Assembly (NCBI RefSeq): GCF_050947875.1
Contig: NC_134570.1
Location: forward strand, 229,881,265-229,945,264
Direction: 5' to 3'
From: Dermacentor variabilis
Taxonomy: Eukaryota > Arthropoda > Arachnida > Ixodida > Ixodidae
DNA: 64,000 bases
Under the pieces are notes generated by a model. It made no database searches. It was given only the letters and a program-made list of their open reading frames with translations, and was not told the origin of the DNA. Below, one piece after another: positions 31,651-42,253 of this stretch (the first letter of the stretch is position 1; every line of letters starts with the position of its first letter). The translations under genes were made by a program, and so were the position numbers.

Positions 31651-31741
31651 CCATTCTGTCAGGGGGCACGAGTCGACATCACAGCCGACACCCGCCTTTG
31701 CTTGACGGCCCAGGAGGCAGAGCAGTTCACCGAGGAGATGC
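31636..31741 (+). CDS. UBE4B: E4 ubiquitin ligase (UBE4B/Ufd2-like), internal exon
   Basis: The exon encodes VDPEYPFCQGARVDITADTR and continues to EAEQFTEEM, then one further base before a GTGAGT donor at 31742, so it ends in phase 1. It follows an acceptor (GATGTCATGCAG). It continues the protein of the exon at 15015-15212 without loss (LRVQPDK to VDPEYPF), matching the order of the Ufd2 E4 core. The next exon was not found before the end of the window, so the gene continues beyond a second long intron or is interrupted. The first 15 exon bases are duplicated 139 bases upstream. Confidence 0.85.
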
Positions 31742-33512
31742 GTGAGTTGCCTCCTGTCTGGCTTAGATTAGGCTTAGTGTGCGGTGCACTCTCGGTGCGT
31801 CTGGCCACAACTTTGCCGCTGCAGTGGGTATGGTGCTATTCACTGAATGCTGACTCTGTGTGAACCACGAGAGGACTGGGGCAGCAACAGAGCAGGAATG
31901 CTTGCTGGTTAAAGGCCAACTGGAGTGAAACGTAACTTGGGATAAATTGGCTCTCAATGCATACAGGGTTGGGACTCCTGTGCCGATTGCACCATTTTGA
32001 TACAAATGCAAATTCCTGTGCCGAACTGCGTCAAACGCACATAATTGACCGAAATTGCACCACTATGTACCAGAATGGCTTCGTCATGTGTGCCCTAGCA
32101 GTGGCCACAAACAGCGAGTGGATTCATTCTCCGAAATTCCACACAGTGTGCGATGGCGCCTCCTGCACAGATTCTTGTAATTTTTGCGCCTATAGCACTG
32201 GACCTTAAGCGCTTCTGGCAAGTGGCTGGCGTAAGCGGGCTTCCACTCTTGGCAGTTGTTGCTGCAGTTGGAATGGCCATATATCAGCCCTGGGGACAGA
32301 GATGCCGCCCGCTCGACCCGCTGCAGCGTGTGCCTCCCTAATATCCAGTTTGGGCCCTCAACCTACTTTTCATTCTCTTGCGCCTCAGCTATAGGGAGCA
32401 CCGCACTGCTTGACCCACTCAGCCGTATTCTAGTACACCCTAAACACACACCCTAAACTATTCCAGTCTATTTTCGGGCCCATATAAGTGAGGTGTTAGC
32501 CATTTTGACCTATCACGAAGGGCTAATGGCAGATTTGGTATAAAAACAGATTGGTATATTTTTACGTTAGATGAGCCCAGGGTCGATTGCGGCTCTCTGG
32601 TTTTGCAGTGACATATGATGACCCAGAAATTGCTACCGTGTCGATTGGACCGCATAATTTTAGAACATTTTCTGCTATCATCATAAGGGTCAGTGCAGTA
32701 ATATGTAGTTCAACTGCCACTCGACCCACTCTTCCATATTACAGTGCGCTATAGATACAAAGTGAGCATCTACCGCCCTGTGTTCTGATTGGCTTGCGAC
32801 AAGGCGAAACCGTTTCTATTATGTAGAAATGACTCTGAGTAAACCACAATAGTTCATAATTCTGGCTTCTCCGTTAGGTCTGTTGGTGAAGTGCATTTCC
32901 AGGCGCTCCACCTACACTGTCGAGACATTAAAGAAAAATGTATCTATAAAAATGTCTTGGGCTACTTTCCGAAATTTCGGACTAACTATTGCAGAGTGCA
33001 TGTTTTTTGGGATTGCTACCAAAATTTGCATGTACTAGGCAGCTTCAGTATCCTGGTAACCTGCTTCAAAATTCAGCTTAAAACGTTGCTTAGGACAGTT
33101 GCAGTACAGTGCTTGTGTTGGTTTATTCTGTACTCCATCATAGTTTCGAAGTGCACCATCCCTTTATTCCACCAAAACTCAGATTGGCTCACTTCGAACT
33201 GCTTCAAAATGAAATTTCATCTGCTCTAAATTTCTCCAGAATGAAATTTTGTCTGCACGAAACTGCTCCAAAATGCAAATTTACTTGGTCCAAAAACTGC
33301 TTCAAAATGACTTTGTGCCCTTGTGCGTAGCATGTACTTTCAATGTAATCTTCGCAAAGCTGCAGAGCTGGTAATTTGCTTATTAGTAGCCAGACAGCAG
33401 ACGAAGTGTGTAGCTGGTGGTGAGCAGTAGTGATGCGGATGTACACGATTGCTGATCTCTCAGTTTCACCTAGGTGCCCAGATGCATTCACCACTCACTC
33501 ATTCACCACTTA
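31742..33512. other. Downstream UBE4B intron, no further exon seen
   Basis: I looked for the next Ufd2 core exon and did not find one. The stretch has scattered short repeats built on TTGCACCA and CAAAATGCAA words. Open frames are short and lack domains. Confidence 0.4.
33197..33320 (+). repeat. Irregular ~32-bp tandem repeat
   Basis: AACTGCTTCAAAATG and variants recur at 33197, 33229, 33260 and 33295, spaced 32, 31 and 35 bases. Each is followed by an AAATTT-type segment. The copies are diverged and no coding role is apparent. Confidence 0.6.
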
Positions 33513-34500
33513 CCATATTTACTTGCATAATGATTGCACTCTTGTAATGATTGCACCCCTTAATTTTGTTGTCAAAATTAGATTTTTTTCTCTTTCTTTC
33601 CCGCATAATGATCGCACCCCAAACTTGCCGCAGCGATATGTCGTCTGCCAAGTCTGGCTGATGATGGTTGTAATTACCATCTGTCAAATGCTGTCGAATG
33701 CTACGCGAACTACTCTTCAAGACTTACCTAGCGGTCTGCACGTACCAAACAGAATCTTAAGCAGATGCCCCATTTTATTCCTTTCATCACTTTCCACACT
33801 ACCAAGAAAAAAAAGAAATCTACAACCAAGCTTGCCTTGGCTTTATTATTTGTAGGCTTTATAATGGTTGCCGTCGACAACAACAACAACAACAAAAAAA
33901 AAGCACCTTTCGATTCCTCTCGTTTGCACTCGTGGGTATGCAACAAATTGCGAGCGGCAACGACAGTAGCCACATTTAGGTTGATACGTCAGAAGTGTAC
34001 CCTATTCATACGCCGATGCTGGTAACACAGCTAAGATTTTCGCCCACCCTTAGCGGAAATATGCCATATTAAGATTGTAGTGAAGACAAATGACAGTTTT
34101 TGCAGCATGCCCGCCATGTGTTTCTATGTCACTGGCAGTTGAGCGCGCCCATCTCTGTTTCTGTCCCCTCAATGTACATTATTGCCGCACACTTGCCAAT
34201 ATTAACGATATTATTCATTCCTGATATGGAAAAAAACTGTTTCAACGCACGTAATGTGCTCACGAGAAGAAAAGAAATCGTGTTCTGCATGTTCGGCTTG
34301 CTCCACTGGCCGCCATTCTTGTTTTGATGTCCTGTATTGTTACAGCGGCAGCTGCCTTTTTGTTGACCTGTTGTCATCCTGCAGCAAACGTGGGATAAAA
34401 AAAAACTTCTTTTTGCAAAAGATTAACCCCACGCAATTATCGCACCCTTGAATGTGCGTCGTTTTTTTTTTAAAGTGCATCATTAAGCAAGTAAATATGG
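33513..34500. mobile_element. MITE with subterminal repeats
   Basis: CCATATTTACTTGCATAATG at the left and the reverse complement of the right end, CCATATTTACTTGCTTAATG, are inverted repeats. Just inside them a motif of the form AATNATYGCACCC occurs at about 33555, 33606 and 34435, the kind of array a transposase binds. The 988-bp element has no transposase; its centre is low complexity (AACAACAACAACA). Its TATTTACTTG-type terminus resembles that of the element at 21548 and may be a relative. Confidence 0.65.
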
Positions 34501-34689
34501 ATATGGCTTAAAAGAACTTCTTTCTGTGGAGCCTAGTTGGTGCATACTTAACAAATTCTTAAAGTGCAAAAGACATGGCACAAGAGGAAGATCTAACACA
34601 AGACAAGTGCTACTTTCAACTGGTTATTCCACAATGTCGTCATGAAATATGATACCGTCCTTGCTTAACTCAAATAGCAAACCTGCCTT

Positions 34690-35262
34690 TTATATTTGGA
34701 CGACATTGTCGTATTCCCAAGCACGTTTGACGAACATCTCGCACGACCTACAAGTGTCCTTGCTGCGATCCGTACTGCCAATCCCACAATCAAGCCTAAA
34801 AAGTGTTACTTTGGGTTCCAAGAGCTCAGATTTCTAGGCCATGTAGTTGGCCCTAAAGGCGTCCAACCAGACCCTGAAAAATTAGCTGCCGTTGCTGACT
34901 TTTCACCACTCACAGGCTAGAAGGCTATACAGTGCTTCCTTGGTTTGTGCACATATTATAGGTGCTTTGTGGAGGGATTCTCGAGAACGGCTTTCGTTTG
35001 GGCCAACGAGCAACAGTGATTGAATTGTGCCAGCATTTGCAAGCTGCCCCAATACTTGCTCATTTCAACGAACACGCTGACACCAATTCATACTGGCACA
35101 ATCCTTGTGCAGTGGCAAGATGGTGCAGAATGTATCATTGCTCATGCAAGCCAGTGTCAGCCTTGCTGAGACTAGCTGCTCAACCACTGGAAAAGAGTGC
35201 TTAGAGGGTGTTTGGGCAATTAGCAAGTTCCGACCGTACTTTTACGGCAGGCCGTTTAAGGG
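34690..35262 (+). pseudogene. Ty3/Gypsy RT-RNase H remnant
   Basis: YLDDIVVFPSTFDEHLARPT at 34692 keeps the catalytic Y-x-D-D box. PKKCYFGFQELRFLGHVVGP and KGVQPDPEKLAAVADFSPL follow, the RT thumb. After a stop at 34918-34920 come CFLGLCTYYRCFVEGFS and then RNase H pieces (IIAHASQC). The segment ends at about 35262 and lacks the RT N-terminus, integrase and LTRs. It resembles the element at 3735-11609 in type, but is too decayed to assign to the same family. Confidence 0.78.
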
Positions 35263-36530
35263 GGAAGGCTACTCAGGAGAGCGAACTTCTTTATTTTTTA
35301 AGATATCTGGGTATGTTCACACCACCAAACTATAAGGAATTGCAAAGTTTCATGAAGATGTGTTTATTAGTTCCAAGGTTATTGAGTTCTAACTAGGTGG
35401 TTCATGTGCATGCCTGAGAAAGAGCCTGGAGAAATCCCAGGACATCGTAGGAAGCTGAAATTCACTGTGATGATCCCTTGATAGATATCCCAGGAGGCTA
35501 CAAAGCCCCCTTTTTTTTTAAACTTCCCCTCCAAAAAGTTTTAACACAACTATTTGATGTAGCCAGTAATGACCACATTCGTCAAAAATTAATTGCTTAT
35601 TATAAGTTAAATGCACCAGCTTTCAAAAAGTAAGCTTGTTACACCCTGGCAAAGTCGGTCAGAAACAGATTTAAAAAAAAAAAAAAACGGCACCCAAATC
35701 TGAAGAGCGATTCTTGAGATACCATCTTCCCCAGAACCACTACTAGCGAAAAAATCCATTCTGAGAAAACAGGCCTTAAAGTTGAACACATGTTTTTATT
35801 AGAAAGCTCCTGCAGAGCTTCTAATAAGCTCTTGCGGCTCCAGGCACACTCAGTGTGTCGGATTCTTGACTGGTGACAGCCGACAGCACAGTTCTGCCGC
35901 TGCAAGCGTCTACGCAGCCGGCACTCATTGAGGAAGATCGGAAGTTCAATGAAAGTACAAGTCGCACAGAGTGCTTCTGTGCACCGGACATCTGCACTGT
36001 CTTGTGCTTCATTCCCAGCATCACGTGCATCAATGATGGTGAAAACCACAGAACGAGTGAAAAAAAAAAGCTGGCAAAATAATCTAAAAGCTAGTGCAAG
36101 ATGATGAGCAGCTCGCAAGGAGACGTCTGTTAATGGGGACGGAGCAAGGGGCGGCATCGTAGGAAGCAGCTGCCGCTCCCTCCCGCACAGCAGCCAATGG
36201 CAGGTGCGCTTTAGCCAGCGGGATTTGAATGCGCTGCTCCGGCCAATCAGCACACCGCATTGCATCGCGGAAAAACACCAACAGCACCTCAACCATGCTG
36301 CCGATGCCATTTTGCAAGGTGGCAAAACAGAGACAAAGAATTCACGGTCAAACCGACACCAAGATGCCGCGGGCAAGCCGCACGGGCCAGCAATGGCGTG
36401 CGCATGAAGTTTGTCTTCATTTCGGCATTTGCACGTGTTTCATGGGCCGCGGTGGCCTCTAAACTAGCGTTTTTTTACTTTGCCGTTGAATTAGATGCCG
36501 ATAATTACAGAACAGGTAGTTTGTGAGTGC
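35263..36530. other. No recognisable gene
   Basis: The longest frame, 245 codons on the minus strand (36376-35639), is Cys- and Phe-rich, matches no domain I know and ends in a run of Phe codons from poly-A/T DNA. CCAAT-like words (GCCAATGG, GCCAATCAG) at 36190-36250 resemble those at 29660, so a shared MITE family is possible. Borders could not be set. Confidence 0.35.
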
Positions 36531-36830
36531 AGTAGCCACGGTACCCAGGTCGAGAATTCGGGCAATTTACGCACCTGCCAAGCTGCACAACCAGTTAACC
36601 CTTTCCAGAGAAAATGAAAGAGGACCCTTTCCAAGATAAGCTTGGTTCGGGTTGGAACAGGAGACACATATGCCACGTACTTAGGAAAGGAAAACGGAAG
36701 TGTGCGAAGAAATTTCGCTTGAGCCGTCAATGGACATGACAACGCGCTGAATTCCTGAGTCCTGGTTTCAAGCTTCTCCTTAGCTTGCTGCCAGTTAGGG
36801 CAATCTGCCATCTAGAGCAAATTGGAAACC
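36530..36830 (-). pseudogene. Tx1/L1-like LINE RT C-terminal scrap
   Basis: On the minus strand, KYVAYVSPVPTRTKLILERV and LFHFLWKGLTGCAAW resemble the thumb region of Tx1-type L1 reverse transcriptases, where a run ending F-x-W-x-G is conserved. WQVRKLPEFSTWVPWLLH continues it. No catalytic motif, endonuclease or tail is present. The assignment is by pattern only. Confidence 0.4.
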
Positions 36831-37374
36831 AAGAATGTGCAGCCACATTTTTACAGGAAGACCATAATTGGGTTGCGGACGGAACGAAGCTTGCACCACT
36901 CGCCACGCAGTAAATGTCCATGACATCCAAGACGGTGCAAGCTGATGCTCTGTCCGGGACGACAATACGCCATGTGCAAAACGCCAACACCACCACCTGT
37001 CGCCAAGGCTGTGAAGCGTATGTGGGCTCAGGCGAGCACTGTTCCCACGCTGTCATGTTTGCGTTCTTGATTGTGATTTAATGCTTCTGTAAGCCTTCAG
37101 CTATATCTTGAAACAACTGTTGCGTAGTTGGGTGCTTTAACACGTATAAAAGCTTGCCAGGCGAACGCTTAATTTCTGGTGCTGCTTCATGAGCAAAAGC
37201 GACGGCGGTGGTGGATCGCGGTGGTTCGACGGAGAAGATAGGCAATCGCGTTTCGTTTATTGCAGTTTTCGAGCAATTACTGTGTTTTTTAAATTTTTGC
37301 TTGATGTCGCTGAACCTTTGGTGAATGCTTCCATATTTAAACTTACATTAGATTATTAAATTATGGGGGTTTTA

Positions 37375-39565
37375 CGGTTGAACCTCTATGTAATGAACCT
37401 CTGTGTGACGAATTCCTGGATTTTACGAAATTTTTCAATTCCCCAACACATCCCCCATTCAAGCCCATGTATAGGTGACCTCCATGTAACGAACGCGTTG
37501 CGGCGGTTGACCTTGATGTAACAAATTCGCGGCACAGATCATCGAGCTGTATCTTGTAATGTTTTGCCCAAAGTTCGACCGCGCAGTGCGCAACTTTAAT
37601 GAATATTGTTTAAGTAAGTTTTTATATCGAAAGGTAAAGTAGACCGCAAGCAGAACGCTTGCAATCGCAACAAACAAGCAAATCTCGGTGATGATGATGA
37701 TGTTGAGCGCCGCTCCTTGGTAATTGTAGCAACCTTTAAGCTTTCATTTTGTAGCTTGACACTAGGTGGCACTACTATGACAAATTCTTTGTGGTGTCTT
37801 GCGGCGCACTTACGGTAAGCCTTCTTCGTCAGCCTGCTGATGTGCGTGTGCAGGTGTGTGTTTACGGTGTCGGTTCGTTGCGATGAGTTCCGCTGTGAAG
37901 AAATGCAAAGTTTTGTCGCTTGAAGATAAGCTCTCAATTTTGAATGCGGTTACCGCCGGCGAAAAAAAGAAAGATGTCGCTGCCCGCTTCAATATACCAG
38001 CCAGCTCCCTGTCAACCATTCTTGCTGCAGAACAGAGTATCCGCACTGCAATGGAGTCGAGCGCAAGTGCCAAGAAGAAAAGAATGAAGACGTAGACCTA
38101 TGCTGATGTGGACAACGCCGTGTTTGCATGGTTTTTGGACAGACGAGCACAAAACGTGCCCATAAGTGGCGCGATTTTGCAGCAGAAAGCCATAGATTTT
38201 GCTTGCATCCTGGGCCACGACGACTTCAAAGTGAGTAAGGGCTGGCTACAAGGATTTAAAAGCCGGCACAGTGTCGTCGGAAAGGTGATATCTGACAAGT
38301 CTGCCTCCGCAGACAGCGATGCTGCTGCCTCGTGGGTGGCCGAGAAGCTTCCCGGCATTTTCAGCCGCTGTGAAGCTGCCGACATTTATAATGCTGATGA
38401 GACGTCCCTGTTTTATCAAATGTTACCGAGCCGCACGTTGTCACTAAAGGGAGAAGACTGCAGCGGTGGAAAGCAAAGTAAACTCCGCGTGATGGTTTCG
38501 CTTTGCGCCAACACTGATGGCAGCAATAAGCGAATCCCATTGGTTATTGGCCGCAATGCCCGGCCCAGATGTTTGAAAGGAACAAGGCGGATGCCAGTAA
38601 AATATGTGGCAAACTCCAAAGCTTGGATGTTGCGGGCAATTTTTTCCGACTGGCTGAAGGAGCTCAACCAAGATTTCAAACGACAAGGCCGCAGCATTTG
38701 TTTGCTGCTTGACAACTGCTCCGTGCACCATGTGGAAGGCCTACAGCTTTCGAACGTCGAGCTGCAGTATTTGCCCCCTAACTGCACTTCTCTCATACAA
38801 CCCTTGGACAAAGGGATTATTAACAGCTTTAAATGCTGCTACCGCCGTCGATTGATACAACAGATGCTCCTGGACATCCACCTTGAACGGCCGACGAAAG
38901 TGCATATCTACCAAGCAATCCAAATGCTTGCTGCGTTGTGGCAAGAGGTCGGATCACAAGTGATCGCCAATTGCTTTGCCAATGCTCAGGTAAATCGGGC
39001 CATTCAAGCTACAATCCCTGAAGACAAACCTTCAAGCCCACTTGAGGTCGCAGAAGCGTGGGGTGAACTATGCATGAACGGTGGGGTGCCCGACGGTGTT
39101 GAACTGTGCGATTTTTTGTTCGTGGACAACGGCACTGTGTCTACGGAAGAGATGACTGATGCGGCACTTGTGGAAACAGTTAAAGATAGCCTTGAAGGTG
39201 ACGGTCCGTCACAGCCTGACACGTCTTGTGCGGTGCCTACCGCAAGGGAACTGATGGACGCGGTGGACGTTCTGTGCCGTTTCGTTGGCTCGCAAGACGA
39301 TGAAGCAGCCCTGGATGCCTTAGTTTCTTTGGACCGCCGAGTAGTGGCTTCGATCGGGCAAAAACAACAAGCAAAAATTACGCAGTTTTTCTCCATTAAA
39401 TAAATTCTTTGAATGGCAAGTTCACTTCAATTGATATCTGTCGCATTTTTATTTCGTTTTGGCATGATCCTTACCACTTTTAACCTGAAACTGCATGTAA
39501 CGAAAACCTGAATATAACGAAAAATTACGAACTTTTGTCAATTTCGTTATATCCAGGTTTGACTG
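37375..39565 (+). mobile_element. Tigger/pogo DNA transposon, nearly intact
   Basis: The right end reads, in reverse complement, CAGTCAAACCTGGATATAAC, a classical pogo/Tigger terminus; the left end, CGGTTGAACCTCTATGTAAT, is a diverged match. TA flanks both (37373-37374, 39566-39567). Degenerate TGAACCTCTATGTAACGAA-like words recur at the left end (about 37379, 37480, 37508), likely transposase-binding repeats. The 2.2-kb element holds one transposase gene. It inserted into a SINE, whose two halves lie on each side. Confidence 0.88.
37883..39403 (+). pseudogene. Tigger transposase, one in-frame stop
   Basis: The frame of 506 codons starts MSSAVKKCKVLSLEDKLSIL, a CENP-B N-terminal helix-turn-helix (residues 1-55). 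A Tc5-type DNA-binding domain follows (about 72-140, VPISGAILQQKAIDFA), then the DDE_1 catalytic domain: Asp in YNADETSLF, Asp in LLLDNCSVHH, Asp in IQPLDKGIIN. All three catalytic residues are kept. The only obvious lesion is TAG at 38093-38095, between the two DNA-binding domains; a C-to-T change from CAG is the simplest cause. The length equals that of active Tigger proteins, so the copy decayed little. The gene ends at TAA 39401-39403, followed by the right TIR. Confidence 0.93.
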
Positions 39566-39784
39566 TACATGCCAAAACCACACTCTGATAATGAGGCACG
39601 CCATACAGGGGTCTCCAAAAGTTTTGACCACCAGGGGTTCTTTAACGTGCACCTAAATCTAAGTGCACAGGTGTTTTCGCCTCCTCGAAATGCGGCCGCC
39701 GTAGCCGGTTTTCGATCCCGCGACCTTGTGCTTAGCAGCCCAACACCATAGCCACTAAGAAACCACGGCGGGTCATTTAAGCTT

Positions 39785-40706
39785 GGTCGCCTCATCTACA
39801 GTCCAGAAGATGCAATAAACGTTAGGTTGTTCTTATGGATGAGGTGCAATGCCCCCTTCGAGAAACAAAAAAATTCGAAAAGCCAAGCCAGAGAATGCGA
39901 AGCAGAGCTATGAAGCGCTCATTGCGGTTAGACGCTTTGAAAAAAGGGCTCCCTGTTATAAAGCAGGTGACGGTGCTTTCGAAAAAATGTCATGCAATCA
40001 CCGATGCGTTGCACAGAATCGGCTATTGCTCTACCTATCGATGGCACTGAAATGCGACCTGCAGCATACAACGTTCGGTGTGCGCTCATCTCAGCTATCC
40101 GTATGTTGACTGTACAACCGGGCGTCTGTGAGCATTAAAGGCTTTTGAGAGAGCATTCAACCTCGTTTTGAATGCCTCTTGATATTTCGCGGTAATGAAA
40201 AACACCTGAAGCCCTGAAGTCTGATGTCTGCAACTAATGCATATTCACTTTACTCCAGCTGTGCCATGCGTTGTGGTCAATTCTGAAACCTTCATGTTTC
40301 TTTTTTTATTTTCTTGCTAGTTGTGCTAGCTAGTGCTTGTTCTATTTTTCTTCTTCTGTATGAAATGGGTCAATATATGTTCATGTCGCTTCACTGTAAT
40401 TGTCTCTGCTTTGAAGATGATTTCAACGTAGCATGTGGTTTACAAGAAATATTTAATGCCATGGTCTGTATTTGCTTTCAAACTACTAATATTATTTCAA
40501 CGTACTATTTTAACTAAATAAAAAGTGCTGCGTTGGCTATTCAGACTCGGGGCACAACACGCGATACAAAATGTATTTTGATTCTGCATTTGGGTGCAAG
40601 GGTAATACTAGTAGAAATGGTGGTGACACTAAAAAATAACATACAATATAAAAGCAATGTGCTGTTGACTAACCAGGGAGGCAAATTTTCAGCTATGGCA
40701 TCTTCT
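39785..40706. other. No recognisable gene
   Basis: A short + frame at 39849-40109 begins MPPSRNKKIRKAKPENAKQS and is basic, but I recognise no family and see no splice or conservation evidence. AATAAA-like words occur near 40517. The rest is AT-rich. Confidence 0.35.
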
Positions 40707-41378
40707 GGGGCCGTATTATGAAACAATCACCTTTCACGATACTATCACCTTGGCCACGCCTCCGTCAATGGCGCACGCTGCTTGGCTGTTTTGGCAAAAC
40801 CGGAAAATAACTAGCATCATCTAGTAGTTTATGCCTACGTCATTTTAACGTCACGGTGTCGTTGGGTGTTCCGGACATATATTGAATAAACGAACACGTC
40901 TTTTCGCATTCGGTTGCTGGTGGAGTCTAGTAGAGTCAAGAGAGGTGGTAGTTTATATGTAGTTGTCTTTTTGGTGGCGTCTTACACGTGTTGTTTCGCG
41001 GCAATATTTATTTATTATCGGTGGTGTCGTTTTATACTATCACCTTAATTGTGCTTCGCGACCGCGTGAGTTCTAGCACAATTTATTAATTAAAATAAAA
41101 CATCTCACACTTCCTTTTTCAATTTATTTTACCTAAAGCGACCGTAGCCAACCGTAGTCAGTGCGCAGAACGCATACTGCAGCCACCACACTCGGAAACA
41201 ACACACCCGAGCTGCTCTGCACTTGCAAGGTGCGCTCTCTCATGCTATGTGAAGTGTTCAAGAGCGCATGTTGGTAGTGCATGCAGACATCATGAATAAC
41301 CAGTCGCTTGATCTATTGAATGTGACTATCGCGACGGTGAAACTATCGCAGAATGCAAATGTTTCAGAATACGGCCCC
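40707..41378. mobile_element. MITE with GGGGCCGTATT inverted ends
   Basis: GGGGCCGTATTATGAAAC at 40707 is mirrored by GTTTCAGAATACGGCCCC at 41378. Internal ACTATCACCTT and GACTATCGCGACGGTGAAAC words sit near both ends. The 672-bp element has no transposase. This end sequence is common in tick genomes, and its form suggests the PIF/Harbinger group, but the 3-bp flanks (TCT and TAT) do not match, so the superfamily is uncertain. Confidence 0.65.
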
Positions 41379-41735
41379 TATATATCACTCGCCTGCTCCT
41401 GTGAAATCATTGAAACGCTCTGCTTGTTTAACAATGGAACATGTGGAATCTATGCTGTGCAGACAGTGGTAAGACGAAAGCATGAAAAAAATCAGCCCAT
41501 AATTATTGCCGAAGTGCCGTACGTGCTGTTTTACTCAAGCTCATAGTGATGGTATGCAAGCTTTATTGTCGTTGGTTTCTCACGTGGCTGCACCTGTACG
41601 AACCATTCGCAGGCGCGACAGTGCTCTCTCAGCTTACTATAAAAATACACGGCATCTAAATGAAGCAAGTGTGTGCATAAAGAACGTTGTTTCATGGGTC
41701 AACAAGTGAAGCCATTTGCGGCCAGGGCGTTATAA

Positions 41736-41902
41736 TTAAAGCAGCATACTGGCAATAAACTCCACTCGATGGGCAAACTTGTTGATGCTCATCTGCGGCA
41801 AATACTTGGCACGTGACGAGAGAATGTCCTCCCAGACTGCCCTGAAGTCGGACGCATGCCTACTATTGTACACTGTGATTTCCTTGTGCACACGGACACC
41901 GC
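41736..41902 (-). other. Unidentified coding-like ORF cut by a LINE
   Basis: On the minus strand the sequence reads VRVHKEITVYNSRHASDFRA, then VWEDILSSRAKYLPQMSINK, ending FIASMLL and TAA near 41736. It looks coding: balanced composition, no low complexity, and a stop followed by AATTATAACG. The I-clade LINE at 41903 inserted at its 5' side. Beyond the LINE (47858 onward) the same frame meets a stop after four codons, preceded by CCCAGATAG, which could be a splice acceptor. It may be a terminal exon of a host gene or part of another transposon. I do not recognise it. Confidence 0.3.
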
Positions 41903-42253
41903 CGCGCAGGGGCGTCTGCGTCAGCAGGCGTTTGGTGTGTTGCGACACCACGGACCCGAGCACATGAGGGTTGGACCCTCCCGCGTGTAGCTGTGTGCGG
42001 CTTAGCCGTATCTGGGAAATGGGGGATCCTGGGGGTTGAGCCAATGCTGGGTGTTTGGACCTTTATGGCCCCCCGGGGGAGGCAACACACCTCTTTGGCC
42101 TCTGCTTCACATAGACGGCCCCCTCCAGAATGACCCACCTGGAGGACATCGGCAGTTGCCTTTTCCTGTCTCTCTCTCCTCAAACCTTCGTCTTTCTCTC
42201 TCGCTTTTGACCTTTCCTGTCTTCTTCTCACTTCCTTTTACTTCCTTTCTTCT

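Larger units (their letters stand above)
37345..39774 (-). mobile_element. Ruka-type tRNA SINE split by a Tigger element
   Basis: The SINE lies in two pieces: 37345-37374 (its 3' tail) and 39568-39774 (body and tRNA-like head), both read on the minus strand. The head contains GTGGTTTCTTAGTGGCTATG (A-box region) and GGATCGAAAACC (a mutated B box). The body has GTGCACTTAGATTTAGGTGC and AACGTTAAAGAACCCC-like words common to this tick family. ATTTAAACTT (37335-37344) and ATTTAAGCTT (39775-39784) flank it as a target duplication with one mismatch. Joining the pieces at TA restores the SINE. Confidence 0.85.

Noticed and set aside
33885..33905. AACAACAACAACA run as a functional microsatellite
   Set aside because: It is a short low-complexity stretch inside a MITE and shows nothing further.
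35639..36376. A 245-codon minus-strand frame
   Set aside because: No domain is recognisable, cysteine and phenylalanine dominate, and one end is a poly-A/T run. Frames also overlap it on the other strand. Probably chance in a MITE-like region.
39849..40109. Basic 86-codon + frame beside the SINE
   Set aside because: Short, no recognised family, and bounded by repeat DNA. Insufficient evidence for a gene.
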